From NCBI GenBank assembly GCA_009914615.1, contig WNDX01000001.1, positions 1-64,000 of the forward strand: a DNA stretch of 64,000 bases, in the 5' to 3' direction. This DNA is from Herbaspirillum frisingense. GTDB lineage: Bacteria > Pseudomonadota > Gammaproteobacteria > Burkholderiales > Burkholderiaceae_D. Position 1 is the stretch's first letter. Each line of letters begins with the position of its first letter. The notes under the pieces are model-generated. The model had not been told where the DNA came from. It made no database searches and saw nothing but the letters and a program-made list of their open reading frames with translations. Below, piece by piece: positions 35,230 to 44,917 of the stretch. A program made the translations under genes and the position numbers.

Positions 35230-36771
35230 ATGAAGAATATGAAGATTGGCACCCGCCTAGGGCTGGGTTTTGCGGCGATTCTGATCCTGATGGGCCTCAT
35301 TACCGGCATCGGCGTGTGGCGCCTGCAGGCGGTAGGCAAGCTCAACGACGCCATGGTCAACGACGCGCTGGTGAAGGAAAGGCTGGTCAACGAGTTCTAT
35401 AAATCCATCGAACTCAACGTCGGACGCATCGTGGCGGCGGCCAAGAACGCCGATCCGGTGCAGCAGAAGTACTACAAGGATCTGATCGTTTCCACCATCA
35501 GCAAGAACAACGACTACGTCAAGCGCATGGAGGCGCTGATCACCGATGATGCCGGCAAGGCCGCGCTCAACGAGATCAACGAGCGCCGCAAGGTGGTGAT
35601 CGCCGCCAACACCGCGGTATTCAAGGAAAAGGACGCCGGCAACGAGGAGGCCGCCAAGAAGGTGGTGGAAGAGCAGTTGCTGCCCAACAGCCAGACCTAC
35701 CTGGCCGCCATCGACAAGCTGGCCAACATGCAGAGCGATCGCATCAAGGCGCTGACGGGGGAGGTCGATGACCTGTTCCGCGCCGCGCGCAACATGATGG
35801 TCGTGCTGGGCGCCATCGCCATCCTGGTCGGCGTGATCCTGGCCTGGACCATCACCCGCTCGATCACCCGTCCGTTGCATGAGGCGGTGGACGTGGCAGG
35901 GCGCGTGGCCAACGGCCAGCTGGACAGCCGCATTGAAGTCCGTTCTGGCGACGAGACCGGTCAACTGATGCGCGCGCTCAAGGAGATGAACGACAACCTG
36001 GTGGGCATCGTCGGCCGGGTGCGCCAGGGCACCGATACCATCGCCGCCGCCTCGACCGAGATTGCGCACGGCAACCTGGATCTGTCCAATCGCACCGAGC
36101 AGCAGGCCAGCTCGCTGGAAGAAACCGCCTCGGCCATGGAAGAACTGACCTCCACCGTCAAGCAGAACGCCGACAATGCGCGCCAGGCCAATCAACTGGC
36201 GGTATCGGCCTCGGAAGTGGCGGTGCAGGGCGGGGCGGTGGTGTCGCAGGTGGTCTCGACCATGGGCTCGATCAACGAGTCGTCGCGCAAGATCGTGGAC
36301 ATCATTGCGGTGATCGACGGCATCGCCTTCCAGACCAATATCCTGGCGCTCAACGCGGCGGTGGAAGCCGCGCGCGCCGGCGAACAGGGTCGCGGCTTCG
36401 CGGTGGTGGCCTCGGAAGTGCGTTCGCTGGCCCAACGCTCGGCCGCTGCGGCCAAGGAAATCAAGCAACTGATCGACGATTCGGTTGAAAAGGTCGGTGT
36501 CGGCAGCAAGCTGGTGGAGCAGGCCGGCGCCACCATGGATGAGGTGGTCGCCAGCGTGAAGCGCGTCACCGACATCGTCGGCGAGATCAGCTCGGCCAGC
36601 CAGGAACAGAGCGACGGCATCGAGCAAGTCAACCAGGCCATCACGCTGATGGACGAGGCGACCCAGCAGAACGCCGCGCTGGTCGAGCAGGCCGCCGCCG
36701 CGGCGCGCGCCATGCAGGAGCAGGCGTCGACGCTGACCAATACGGTGAGCGTGTTCCGTTTGCAGGGCTGA
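35230..36771 (+). CDS. Methyl-accepting chemotaxis protein
   Basis: 513-residue transmembrane receptor. TM1 is about residues 8-30, followed by a four-helix-bundle periplasmic domain, TM2 about 189-208, a HAMP linker starting SITRPLHEAVDVAGRVANGQ, and a cytosolic signalling rod with the conserved tip IDGIAFQTNILALNAAVEAA and GEQGRGFAVVASEVRSLAQR. Methylation helices contain the usual TEQQASSLEETASAMEEL. It lacks a C-terminal NWETF-type pentapeptide, so CheR/CheB assistance would come from other receptors. The ligand is unknown. Confidence 0.95.
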   Translation: MKNMKIGTRLGLGFAAILILMGLITGIGVWRLQAVGKLNDAMVNDALVKERLVNEFYKSIELNVGRIVAAAKNADPVQQKYYKDLIVSTISKNNDYVKRMEALITDDAGKAALNEINERRKVVIAANTAVFKEKDAGNEEAAKKVVEEQLLPNSQTYLAAIDKLANMQSDRIKALTGEVDDLFRAARNMMVVLGAIAILVGVILAWTITRSITRPLHEAVDVAGRVANGQLDSRIEVRSGDETGQLMRALKEMNDNLVGIVGRVRQGTDTIAAASTEIAHGNLDLSNRTEQQASSLEETASAMEELTSTVKQNADNARQANQLAVSASEVAVQGGAVVSQVVSTMGSINESSRKIVDIIAVIDGIAFQTNILALNAAVEAARAGEQGRGFAVVASEVRSLAQRSAAAAKEIKQLIDDSVEKVGVGSKLVEQAGATMDEVVASVKRVTDIVGEISSASQEQSDGIEQVNQAITLMDEATQQNAALVEQAAAAARAMQEQASTLTNTVSVFRLQG

Positions 36772-36878
36772 TGCGGGTAGGCGCGAGAGGGTTTGTCCTT
36801 GGTGTGCGTGAAGCCGTCATGGACAGGCTCCTCTTGTTCGGCAGGGGGGGGCGTATTTCTGGATCTGATTTTGCTGCG

Positions 36879-36940
36879 CCCCAGAACGCAAAAGGCCGAT
36901 TGATTTTCAATCGACCTTTCATGTTTGGTGCCCACAGAGG
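36879..36940. repeat. Partial duplication of the tRNA-Leu 3' end and its terminator
   Basis: About 62 bases (CCCCAGAACGCAAAAGGCCG then ATTGATTTTCAATCGACC and TTTGGTGCCCACAGAGG) repeat 37032-37096 with a 3-base deletion and a few substitutions. The second copy contains the terminator and the 3' end of tRNA-Leu; the first contains a degenerate terminator and a partial tRNA 3' end ending in the CCA. Such a tRNA-end duplication is the usual trace of an integrated or lost mobile element. Confidence 0.8.
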
Positions 36941-37042
36941 GCGCTCGGTCACGTTCCGCGACCCCGCCCGGCCTTGCAAGGTCGGACTTTCGAGTCCCAC
37001 CCGCAAAGCGCGCAGGCGCTTTGCTCGTGTGCCCCAAAACGC

Positions 37043-37076
37043 AAAAGGCCGATTGATTTTCATCAATCGACCTTTT
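37043..37076 (-). terminator. Terminator of tRNA-Leu
   Basis: Minus strand: AAAAGGTCGATTGAT and ATCAATCGGCCTTTT form a 15-bp stem with one mismatch around a 4-base loop, starting 5 bases after the tRNA CCA. Confidence 0.85.
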
Positions 37077-37081
37077 ATGTT

Positions 37082-37166
37082 TGGTGCCCACGGAGGGACT
37101 CGAACCCCCACACCTCGCGGCACATGGACCTGAACCATGCGCGTCTACCAATTCCGCCACGTGGGC
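37082..37166 (-). tRNA. leuT: tRNA-Leu (anticodon CAG)
   Basis: 85 bases on the minus strand. Acceptor arm GCCCACG/CGTGGGC with CCA encoded, D-arm GGCGGAATTGGTAGACGC, anticodon stem CATGG/CCATG with loop TTCAGGT (CAG), a long variable arm as expected for a class II tRNA (TGCCGCGAGGTG), and T-arm GGGGGTTCGAGTCCCTC. The symbol is generic and could differ in the source genome. Confidence 0.95.
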
Positions 37167-37400
37167 CTGCTATTCGCGTCAGCCTTAAGGGCGTTGTCGC
37201 GAAAGAATGTGATTATATACGGTCTGAAGGACATGTCAATAGACTTTTCGGCACGATGCCAAATTTTTTCAGCAGCGACCATCGCCTGCGCCCGGCATTG
37301 CGGTTAGGTAAATGACGGCAACTCCGTTACACTAAGGGTTATCCAGCCGGACCGGCTCGCTGTGCCGGTTCCATCAATAACAATTGCGCGAACGATACTT

Positions 37401-39887
37401 TTGAGCCAATTTCCCTATTCCATTCCCAGCCGGGAAGAGATTCTCGGCATCCTGCGCACTTCGCCCGCGGCGCAAAATGCCGCCGCCCTGGCCGCTGCGC
37501 TCGGCGTGAAGCCTGACGAGATGGATGGCCTGACGCGCCGACTCAACGCCATGGAGCGCGACGGCCAGATCAAGCCGGATCGCGCCGGCAACTACAAGCT
37601 GACCCATTCGCCCAACTTCATCGAAGGGCGCGTTTCCAGCCATCGTGACGGTTTCGGTTTCCTGCTGCCGGACGACGGCAGCGATGATCTGTTCCTGCCC
37701 GAGAAGGAAATGCAGAAGGTGATGCACGGCGATCGCGTTCAGGCACGCATCGTGGGCACCGACCGTCGCGGCCGACCGGAAGGCACCATCGTGGAAGTGA
37801 TGGAACGCGCCAATTCCCACGTGATCGGTCGCCTGCTGAACGAAAACGGCGTGTGGGTGGTGGCGCCGGAAGACAAGCGCATCGGCCACGACGTGCTGCT
37901 GGCCGGCCCCCCGGGCAAGGCCAAGGCGGGGCAGGTGGTAAGCGTGGAGCTGACCGAACATCCCTCGCGCTATACCCAGCCGGTGGGCAAGATCACCGAG
38001 ATCCTGGGCGACATCGACGATCCAGGCATGGAAATCGAAATCGCCGTACGCAAGTACGGCGTGCCGCACGAGTTCTCGGACGCCGCCAAGAAGCTGTCGG
38101 CCAAGCTGCCCAGCGAAGTGCGCGCGGCCGACCTGAAGGATCGCGTCGATCTGCGCGACGTACCGCTGGTTACCATCGATGGCGAAGACGCGCGCGACTT
38201 CGACGATGCGGTCTATTGCGAACCGGTCAAGATCGGCCGTTCCAAGGGTTACCGCCTGATCGTGGCGATCGCCGACGTCAGTCATTACGTCAAGCCCAAC
38301 GATGCGCTGGATGCCGATGCGCTGGAACGCAGCACTTCGGTCTATTTCCCGCGCCGGGTGATCCCGATGCTGCCGGAGAAACTGTCCAACGGCCTGTGCT
38401 CGCTGAACCCCGACGTCGATCGCCTGACCCTGGTGTGCGATGCCGTGATCACCGCCAAGGGCGAGATCAAGGCTTACCAGTTCTATCCGGCCGTGATCCA
38501 TTCGGCTGCGCGCCTGACCTATACCGAAGTGGCCTCCATCCTGGCCAACACCAAGGGCCCGGAAGCGGCACGCCGTATCGGCCTGGTGCCGCACCTGACG
38601 CATCTGTATGAAGTGTTCCAGGCGCTGCTGACGGCGCGCCAGGCGCGCGGCGCGATCGACTTCGAGACCACCGAGACCTACATCGTCTGCAACGCCGCCG
38701 GCAAGATCGAGAAGATCCTGCCGCGCACCCGCAACGATGCGCACCGCCTGATCGAGGAATGCATGCTGGCGGCCAACTTCTGCGCGGCCGACCTGCTCAA
38801 ACGCCACGACCATCCGGCGCTGTACCGCATCCACGCGGGGCCGACCAAGGAAAAGCTGACCCAGTTGCGCAATTTCCTGAAGCAGACAGGATTGAGCCTG
38901 GGCGGCGGCGACAACCCCAGCGCGTCCGACTACGCCGAGCTGATGCCCAAGATCAAGGCGCGGCCCGATGCGCTGCTGATCCAGACCATGCTGCTGCGCT
39001 CGATGCAACAGGCGGTCTACAGCCCCGACAACATCGGTCACTTCGGTTTGTCGTATGAGTCCTATGCGCACTTCACCAGCCCGATCCGCCGCTATCCCGA
39101 CCTGCTGACGCACCGCGCCATCAAGGCCGTGCTGCAGGGCAAGCGCTACGATCCCAAGGGCATCGACAGCAGCACGTTGAACACGTCGCTGTCGCCGGCC
39201 GCGCGCAAGCTGCAGGCGCAGCAGCGCGCCACTGACAAGGCGGCCGGCAAGAAGCCGCGCGGCGAGGGCAGCCTGGCGATCTGGGAAGCCCTGGGTCTGC
39301 ATTGTTCGGCCAACGAGCGTCGCGCCGACGAGGCGTCGCGTGATGTCGAGGCATGGCTGAAGTGCTACTTCATCCGCGACAAGCTGGGTGAAGAGTTCAC
39401 CGGCACTATCTCGGGCGTGGCCACCTTCGGCATCTTCGTGCAGCTCGATTCGCTCTACATCGAAGGCCTGGTGCACGTTACCGAACTGGGCGCCGATTAC
39501 TTCCAGTACGACGAGGCGCGCCACGAACTGCGCGGCGAGCGTACCGGCATCCGTTACCAGTTGACCGACCGCGTGACGGTACAGGTCAGCCGCGTCGATC
39601 TGGATGCGCGCAAGATCGACCTGGCGCTGGTCAACGAGCCGGGCATCCACACGCTGATCAAGAACGAAGCCAAGCGCGCCGAAAGCGCCGCGCGCGGCAA
39701 GCCCGCCGGCGCTGCCGGAGCGGGGCGCCAGCCGGCATCGAAGGCCAAGAAGGCAGCGGCGCCCAAGCCGGCCAAGGCCGCCGGCGTCGGTGCCAAGGGC
39801 AATGCAGCGCATCCGCGCCCGGGGGAAGCTGACCGCAAGCGTGCTTCGGCCAAGGGTTTCCACAAGGGCGGCAAGAAGAAGCGCTAA
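37401..39887 (+). CDS. rnr: Ribonuclease R
   Basis: About 828 residues if started at TTG 37401 (SQFPYSIPSREEILGILR); a GTG at 37362 gives 13 more residues. Cold-shock domains with VSSHRDGFGFLLPDDGSDDL, the RNB catalytic domain with VTIDGEDARDFDDAVYCEP holding the metal-binding Asp cluster and SYESYAHFTSPIRRYPDLLTH, and a C-terminal S1 domain LGEEFTGTISGVATFGIFVQ. The tail is highly basic and Ala/Lys-rich. It degrades structured RNA. It is followed by rlmB, as in many gammaproteobacterial and betaproteobacterial genomes. Confidence 0.96.
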   Translation: MSQFPYSIPSREEILGILRTSPAAQNAAALAAALGVKPDEMDGLTRRLNAMERDGQIKPDRAGNYKLTHSPNFIEGRVSSHRDGFGFLLPDDGSDDLFLPEKEMQKVMHGDRVQARIVGTDRRGRPEGTIVEVMERANSHVIGRLLNENGVWVVAPEDKRIGHDVLLAGPPGKAKAGQVVSVELTEHPSRYTQPVGKITEILGDIDDPGMEIEIAVRKYGVPHEFSDAAKKLSAKLPSEVRAADLKDRVDLRDVPLVTIDGEDARDFDDAVYCEPVKIGRSKGYRLIVAIADVSHYVKPNDALDADALERSTSVYFPRRVIPMLPEKLSNGLCSLNPDVDRLTLVCDAVITAKGEIKAYQFYPAVIHSAARLTYTEVASILANTKGPEAARRIGLVPHLTHLYEVFQALLTARQARGAIDFETTETYIVCNAAGKIEKILPRTRNDAHRLIEECMLAANFCAADLLKRHDHPALYRIHAGPTKEKLTQLRNFLKQTGLSLGGGDNPSASDYAELMPKIKARPDALLIQTMLLRSMQQAVYSPDNIGHFGLSYESYAHFTSPIRRYPDLLTHRAIKAVLQGKRYDPKGIDSSTLNTSLSPAARKLQAQQRATDKAAGKKPRGEGSLAIWEALGLHCSANERRADEASRDVEAWLKCYFIRDKLGEEFTGTISGVATFGIFVQLDSLYIEGLVHVTELGADYFQYDEARHELRGERTGIRYQLTDRVTVQVSRVDLDARKIDLALVNEPGIHTLIKNEAKRAESAARGKPAGAAGAGRQPASKAKKAAAPKPAKAAGVGAKGNAAHPRPGEADRKRASAKGFHKGGKKKR

Positions 39888-39948
39888 TTCCGCTTCCATG
39901 TGATTCAACAACGACAGACAGCAAGAAGAGAAGAAACAAGCAGGTTTT

Positions 39949-40686
39949 ATGAAGAGCAAAATGATTTTCGGCTTCCATGCCGTGACGTCCCGTATCCGCC
40001 ACGAAGCTTCGTCGGTGGATGAGATCTATGTGGACGCCGACCGGCGCGACCGCCGCATGCTGGATCTGCTGCATGTGGCCAAGGAAGCCAATGTGCGCAT
40101 CATCCAGGCCGACGATCAGCGCCTGTCGGCCATGGTCGGCACGCGCCGTCACCAGGGCGTGGTGGCTAAGGCCGCCGCGCTGTCGCTGGCGCGCACGCTG
40201 GACGAGCTGCTGGATGCGGTGGAAGGCCCGCCGCTGCTGCTGATCCTGGACGGCATCACCGATCCGCACAACCTGGGCGCCTGCCTGCGCGTGGCCGACG
40301 GCGCCGGCGCGCATGCCGTGATCGCTCCCAAGGATCGCGCCGTGGGCCTGAACGCCACGGCCATGAAGGTGTCCAGCGGCGCGTCCGATACCGTGCCTTA
40401 CATCACCGTCACCAATCTGGCGCGCACCATGCGCGACCTGAAGGAGCGCGGCGTGTGGATCATCGGTACCTCGGACGATGCGGAGAAGGGCTTGTACGAA
40501 GGCGACTTCACCGGCCCCACCGCGCTGGTGATGGGCTCGGAAGGCGAGGGCATGCGCCGCCTGACGCGCGAAACCTGCGACATCCTGGTCAACATCCCGA
40601 TGTTCGGTTCGGTCGAGAGCCTGAACGTATCGGTGGCGTCGGGCGTGTGTCTGTACGAGGCGCGACGCCAGCGTTTGCCGAAGTAA
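39949..40686 (+). CDS. rlmB: 23S rRNA (guanosine(2251)-2'-O)-methyltransferase
   Basis: 245-residue SPOUT methyltransferase that methylates the ribose of G2251. The N-terminal substrate-binding domain starts [12 protein letters not shown]; the SPOUT knot motifs are [35 protein letters not shown] and [20 protein letters not shown]. It starts 61 bases after rnr and probably shares its transcript; a terminator follows. Confidence 0.96.
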   Translation: MKSKMIFGFHAVTSRIRHEASSVDEIYVDADRRDRRMLDLLHVAKEANVRIIQADDQRLSAMVGTRRHQGVVAKAAALSLARTLDELLDAVEGPPLLLILDGITDPHNLGACLRVADGAGAHAVIAPKDRAVGLNATAMKVSSGASDTVPYITVTNLARTMRDLKERGVWIIGTSDDAEKGLYEGDFTGPTALVMGSEGEGMRRLTRETCDILVNIPMFGSVESLNVSVASGVCLYEARRQRLPK

Positions 40687-40708
40687 TTCCGGTTTATCGC
40701 TGCACCGT

Positions 40709-40738
40709 CGCCGGACCTGATGTCCGGCGATTTTTTTT
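40709..40738 (+). terminator. Rho-independent terminator after rlmB
   Basis: Stem CGCCGGAC (40709-40716)/GTCCGGCG (40722-40729), 5-base loop, then A and eight T. Confidence 0.92.
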
Positions 40739-40787
40739 GTTCTTTCGTTTTTTGTTCTTTTGTTTCATCCGCACCAGGAGAATCACC

Positions 40788-41540
40788 GTGTTCAGCCGAC
40801 TCAGAGAAGACATCGCCAGCATCCGCGAGCGCGACCCCGCCGCGCGCAACAGTTGGGAGGTGTTGACCTGTTATCCCGGCCTGCACGCGGTGATCATGCA
40901 TCGCTGGGCCAAGGCGTGCTGGATGGCCGACATGAAGTGGCTGGGGCGCTTCGTCTCGCACCTGGCGCGCGGGCTGACCGGCATCGAAATCCATCCGGGC
41001 GCCACCATCGGCCGCCGCGTCTTCATCGACCATGGCTTCGGCGTGGTGATCGGCGAGACCGCGGTGATTGGCGACGATTGCACCATCTACCAGGGCGTGA
41101 CCCTGGGCGGCACCTCGCTGTCCAAGGGCGCCAAGCGGCATCCGACGCTGGGGCGCGGCGCCATCATCGGCGCCGGCGCCAAGGTGTTGGGTGGCTTTAC
41201 CGTGGGCGACGGCGCCAAGGTCGGCTCCAATGCGGTGGTGACCAAGGCGGTGCCGGCCGGCGCCACGGCGGTGGGCAATCCGGCCCGCATCATCGAGCGC
41301 AATCCGATGCAGGATGTGCGCGGACAAGCCGCCGCGCGCATGTTCGCGGCCTATGGCGTGATGCCCAACGGCGACGATCCGCTGTCCAAGGCCTTGCATG
41401 GCCTGATCAATCAGGTGGCGGCGCAGGAGCACCAGCTGGAAGCGGTGCTGGCAGCCTTGAAAGGGGCGGGGATAGGGTGTCGCCGACTCGATGAATTGAG
41501 CAGCTTCGATGCGGAGCAGTTGAACCGGCTGGTGGATTGA
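40788..41540 (+). CDS. cysE: Serine O-acetyltransferase
   Basis: 250 residues; transfers acetyl from acetyl-CoA to serine, the first step of cysteine synthesis. Left-handed beta-helix hexapeptide repeats fill the middle ([20 protein letters not shown] and [14 protein letters not shown]) with catalytic His in FIDHGFG and the [19 protein letters not shown] stretch. The start is GTG 40788 behind CAGGAG. It resembles the short CysE type rather than the longer enterobacterial form. Confidence 0.95.
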   Translation: MFSRLREDIASIRERDPAARNSWEVLTCYPGLHAVIMHRWAKACWMADMKWLGRFVSHLARGLTGIEIHPGATIGRRVFIDHGFGVVIGETAVIGDDCTIYQGVTLGGTSLSKGAKRHPTLGRGAIIGAGAKVLGGFTVGDGAKVGSNAVVTKAVPAGATAVGNPARIIERNPMQDVRGQAAARMFAAYGVMPNGDDPLSKALHGLINQVAAQEHQLEAVLAALKGAGIGCRRLDELSSFDAEQLNRLVD

Positions 41541-41712
41541 GCCGGGGCGGGGTGTAGGCTTTGCGAAAGAGGGATGGGCGGGCCTCTGAAGCCGCTGCAT
41601 CCCCGCTGGCGCGGGGACCCGCGACTTTTGCCGCGCCTCGCCGGCGATCGGATCGGTCGCTACCGGAAGCCGGCCATGCAGCCCGGCTTCCGGCCAGACA
41701 CGGTCAGGTCAA

Positions 41713-42504
41713 TCAGCCGATCTCGGCGCCGTCAGCGCCGTGGCGATGCAGCACGCCATCCGCCGTCAGGCTGATCCAGCCGCCGCGCGGCGTTTCCACG
41801 TCGTATTCCCAATCCGGCAGCACATAACGCAGGCGCTGTGCTTCCCCGTCGCCCAGGTGATGCAGGGCAGGGCGATGCGTATGGCCGTGGATCAGCACGC
41901 GGGTGCCGGTCTGCGCGAACAGCTGGTCGATGGCGCCGGCGTTGACGTCCATGATCTCGACCGTCTTGTTCTGGTTGGCGTCCTGGCTGTTCTTGCGGAT
42001 GCCTTCGATGATGGCCTTGCGCTGGGCCAGCGGCATCGCCAGGAACTGCTGCTGGTAGGCCGGCTGGCGCACCTGCGCGCGAAAGGCCATGTAGGCGTGG
42101 TCGTCGGTGCATTGCGCGTCGCCATGGGCCAGCGCGATGGTGCGTCCGGCCAGCGTGATCACGTGCGGGTCGTCGAGCAGCACCAGTCCCGCCGCATCGG
42201 CAAAGCCCTGGCCGACCAGGAAGTCGCGGTTGCCGGCGATCCAGAAAATTGCCACGCCTTGCTTGTGCACTGCCTGGATGGCATCGGCGATCTGCTGGTT
42301 GTACGGGGTCGCGAGGTCGTCGTCGCCGGCCCAGTATTCGAAGATGTCGCCCAGCAGGTAGAGCTGCTGCGTCCGGGCGGCGTGGGTTTGCAGGAACGCG
42401 AGGAAGGCTGCGGTGGTGCGTGGCAGCGAAGCCTGCAGATGGAGGTCTGAAACAAAAAGCGCAACCGTCGGTTGCGCTTTTTGCATGAACTGGAAATCAG
42501 TCAT
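41713..42504 (-). CDS. lpxH: UDP-2,3-diacylglucosamine diphosphatase
   Basis: 263 residues from ATG 42504 (a GTG 6 bases upstream is the alternative). Calcineurin-like phosphoesterase that makes lipid X in lipid A synthesis at the inner membrane. Metal-site motifs are in order: FVSDLHL, LLGDIFEYW, IAGNRDFLVGQGF, LAHGDAQCTDD and IHGHTHRPA. It follows ppiB by 21 bases on the same strand, likely one transcript. Confidence 0.95.
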   Translation of the reverse strand: MTDFQFMQKAQPTVALFVSDLHLQASLPRTTAAFLAFLQTHAARTQQLYLLGDIFEYWAGDDDLATPYNQQIADAIQAVHKQGVAIFWIAGNRDFLVGQGFADAAGLVLLDDPHVITLAGRTIALAHGDAQCTDDHAYMAFRAQVRQPAYQQQFLAMPLAQRKAIIEGIRKNSQDANQNKTVEIMDVNAGAIDQLFAQTGTRVLIHGHTHRPALHHLGDGEAQRLRYVLPDWEYDVETPRGGWISLTADGVLHRHGADGAEIG

Positions 42505-42524
42505 CGTCACGGGCTGGGCGATGC

Positions 42525-43013
42525 TCAGACCACTTCAGCCTTCTCGATCACGACGTCTTCCGCCGGGACGTCGGCGAACATGCCGGCGCGGGTGGTCTTG
42601 ACGCCCTTGATCTTGTCCACGACTTCCGTGCCTTCGACGACCTTGCCGAACACACAGTAGCCCCAGCCGTCCTGACCCGGGAAGTCCAGGAAGCTGTTGT
42701 TCTTGACGTTGATGAAGAACTGCGCCGAGGCCGAGTGCGGTGCGGCGGTGCGGGCCATGGCCAGGGTGTAGGGCTCGTTCTTCAGGCCGTTCTTGGCTTC
42801 GTTCTCGATCGGCTCGTTGGTTTCCTTTTGCTTCATGCCCGGTTCGAAGCCGCCGCCCTGGATCATGAAACCGTCGATGACGCGGTGGAAGATGGTGCCG
42901 TTGTAGTGGCCGGCGTTCACGTAAGCCAGGAAGTTTTCAACGGTCTTCGGCGCCTTTTCCGCGTCCAGTTCGATCTTGATGTTGCCGTGGTTGGTGGTGA
43001 GCAGAACAGCCAT
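42525..43013 (-). CDS. ppiB: Peptidyl-prolyl cis-trans isomerase B (cyclophilin)
   Basis: 162-residue cytosolic cyclophilin. Core motifs are [15 protein letters not shown] (active-site Arg, Phe), [18 protein letters not shown] and [14 protein letters not shown]. No signal peptide, unlike the paralogue ppiA immediately upstream. Proline isomerisation assists folding. Confidence 0.95.
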   Translation of the reverse strand: MAVLLTTNHGNIKIELDAEKAPKTVENFLAYVNAGHYNGTIFHRVIDGFMIQGGGFEPGMKQKETNEPIENEAKNGLKNEPYTLAMARTAAPHSASAQFFINVKNNSFLDFPGQDGWGYCVFGKVVEGTEVVDKIKGVKTTRAGMFADVPAEDVVIEKAEVV

Positions 43014-43097
43014 GTTGAATCCTTTGCTTGATGAAGATAAATAAAAAAACGAGGCGGGCCACCGAGGCCCGCCTGGCGTCAGATCCGGAAACGGAGC

Positions 43098-43667
43098 TTA
43101 CTTGACGATGGTCGCCGATTCGATCACGACCGGTGTCGCCGGCACGTCGCCACCGCCGGTGCGCACCTGCTTGATCTTGTCCACCACATCGGCGCCCTGG
43201 ATCACCTTGCCGAACACCGCGTAACCCGCGCCGTCCTGGCCCGGATAGTCCAGGAAGCGGTTGTTGGCGACGTTGATGAAGAACTGGGCGGTCGCCGAGT
43301 TCGGGGCCATGGTGCGCGCCATGGCGATAGTATAAACCTCGTTCTTCAAACCGTTGCTGGCCTCGTTCTTGATCGGGGCGTCGGTCTGCTTTTCGCGCAT
43401 GTTCTGGTCATAGCCGCCGCCCTGGATCATGAAGCCGTTGATCACGCGGTGGAACACGGTGCCGTTGTATTGGCCCTTCTTGACGTATTTCAGGAAATTG
43501 TCCACGGAGACCGGCGCCTTCTCGGCATTGAGCTCGACCGTGATGTTGCCCATGCTGGTCTTGAGCAGCACCTGCGGAGCATCGGCGGCGAAGGCCGGGG
43601 CGGCCAGCGAAACGGAAAGGGAGAGTGCTGCGGCGGCGCCCAGCAGGCTACGGCGAGAGATCATCAT
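43098..43667 (-). CDS. ppiA: Peptidyl-prolyl cis-trans isomerase A, exported cyclophilin
   Basis: 189 residues from ATG 43667, which overlaps the stop of the L,D-transpeptidase gene (ATGATGA). The signal sequence [18 protein letters not shown] is cut near AFA|ADAPQ and has an SRRSLLG twin-arginine-like motif, so Tat export is possible. The mature part is a cyclophilin ([33 protein letters not shown]), closely related to the neighbouring ppiB. Confidence 0.93.
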   Translation of the reverse strand: MMISRRSLLGAAAALSLSVSLAAPAFAADAPQVLLKTSMGNITVELNAEKAPVSVDNFLKYVKKGQYNGTVFHRVINGFMIQGGGYDQNMREKQTDAPIKNEASNGLKNEVYTIAMARTMAPNSATAQFFINVANNRFLDYPGQDGAGYAVFGKVIQGADVVDKIKQVRTGGGDVPATPVVIESATIVK

Positions 43668-44917
43668 GCATTGCCTTCGTAAATGATTTTCCATTGCGAT
43701 CCTTCCTTGACCCAGTACTGGCGTTTGCGGATCGCGTTCTTGCTTTTGCCGACAGCGCTTTCTTGCGTGAAAGTGCTGACGATCATGTCTTCCGGCCCGC
43801 CAGGATAGCGGAACAGGCTGACATCGCGCAGTTTGACACTGGTGAAGCGGGCGCCGTTCATGCTCTTTTGCTGGCGGCCGTACCAGGTTGACAGGTTTTC
43901 GCCCTGGGCCGAGCGGAATTCGGGGGAGTAGTAGGCCAGCGTCTTGTCGCCGTCGGCGTTCTCCAGCGACTGCTGCCATTGCTCCAGCATGGCGGAGGCG
44001 GCTTCGCGCTGCTTGTTCCATTCGCCCTTGTCAACGAATTGCACGTGCTGGCTGATCACCACCACGGTCTTGCCGACCTCGGCGGTGGAGTACAGGCTCT
44101 GCAGATCCGGATTGGCCAGCACCACGCAGCCGTCGGAGGACAGCGGGGGGCGGCTGAAATTGTCGGACGGCGTGCCGTGCAGCCAGATGCCGTAGCCGCT
44201 GCGGCCGTTGCGCTTGTCCCATTCGTTCGGATAGGACAGCGGCAGCGCGCCGGTACCGTAGAAATCAGGCAGCTTGGGGCCGGGAATGCGGTTGTTGACG
44301 TAGTACACGCCGATCGGGGTGCGCTGGTCGCCTTCTTTTGCCTTATTCGCGCCGTAGCGACCCTGCGAGATATAGTAGTCAGTCTGGTACTTCAGCTCGC
44401 CGCCTTGGTTCTCGTACACATACATGCGCGAGCGCGAGGTATCGACCACCAGGATGTTCTTCTGGTCGTCGCCGACCTGCAGCACGGCCTTGGGAATCAG
44501 GCGGGGATCGGGTTTTTCCTGCAGCGAGCGGATGCGTACCATGGCTTCATCGCTCAGTTCCTTGAGCTTGTCCTGCGGGCCGTCCGGCATGGCGCCGAAA
44601 TTGCGCACCGGGCGCGCGTGCATCATCAGCAGGTCGCCGCGCACCAGGTGCCCGAGGCGGAAGGTGGGATAGGTCGCCACCAAGGCGTCGGCCTTGACCT
44701 GGGCTTCGCGCAGGCGATTGGCGCCGAGATCCTTGTAGATATCGATCAGCAGGGCTTCCGGGTCCGGCTTGCCGGGCGGCGCGGCCGGGCTGGCGCTCTG
44801 CGGAGGAATCGAGGAAGAGGAGGCGACGCTGCCCGTCGTGGGGAGGCCCGCCAGACACAACATCAGCAGGCGTCCCAGCACACGCGCAGGACGCCCTTGC
44901 AAAGCGCGATCCACCAA
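43664..44917 (-). CDS. L,D-transpeptidase (YkuD) with C-terminal NTF2-like region
   Basis: 417 residues starting at TTG 44917 or GTG 44914 behind GGAGGG and two stop codons. An N-terminal membrane/signal segment ([17 protein letters not shown]), a YkuD domain at about 150-300 with [20 protein letters not shown] giving His248 and Cys264, and a C-terminal region ([17 protein letters not shown] and [19 protein letters not shown]) resembling the peptidoglycan-associated NTF2-like tail. It makes 3-3 peptidoglycan cross-links or anchors proteins. The downstream ppiA start overlaps its stop. Confidence 0.9.
   Translation of the reverse strand: MVDRALQGRPARVLGRLLMLCLAGLPTTGSVASSSSIPPQSASPAAPPGKPDPEALLIDIYKDLGANRLREAQVKADALVATYPTFRLGHLVRGDLLMMHARPVRNFGAMPDGPQDKLKELSDEAMVRIRSLQEKPDPRLIPKAVLQVGDDQKNILVVDTSRSRMYVYENQGGELKYQTDYYISQGRYGANKAKEGDQRTPIGVYYVNNRIPGPKLPDFYGTGALPLSYPNEWDKRNGRSGYGIWLHGTPSDNFSRPPLSSDGCVVLANPDLQSLYSTAEVGKTVVVISQHVQFVDKGEWNKQREAASAMLEQWQQSLENADGDKTLAYYSPEFRSAQGENLSTWYGRQQKSMNGARFTSVKLRDVSLFRYPGGPEDMIVSTFTQESAVGKSKNAIRKRQYWVKEGSQWKIIYEGNA

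Noticed and set aside
36192..37160. Minus-strand frame of 322 codons through tRNA-Leu
   Set aside because: It begins in the tRNA, passes the duplicated repeat and continues antisense to the chemotaxis receptor.
37374..39959. Minus-strand frame of 861 codons
   Set aside because: Antisense to rnr, whose catalytic motifs are all present on the plus strand.
41580..41680. Further copy of the dispersed repeat after cysE
   Set aside because: A CCCCGCTGGCGCGGGG hairpin is visible, but the arm similarity is too weak to include it in the family.
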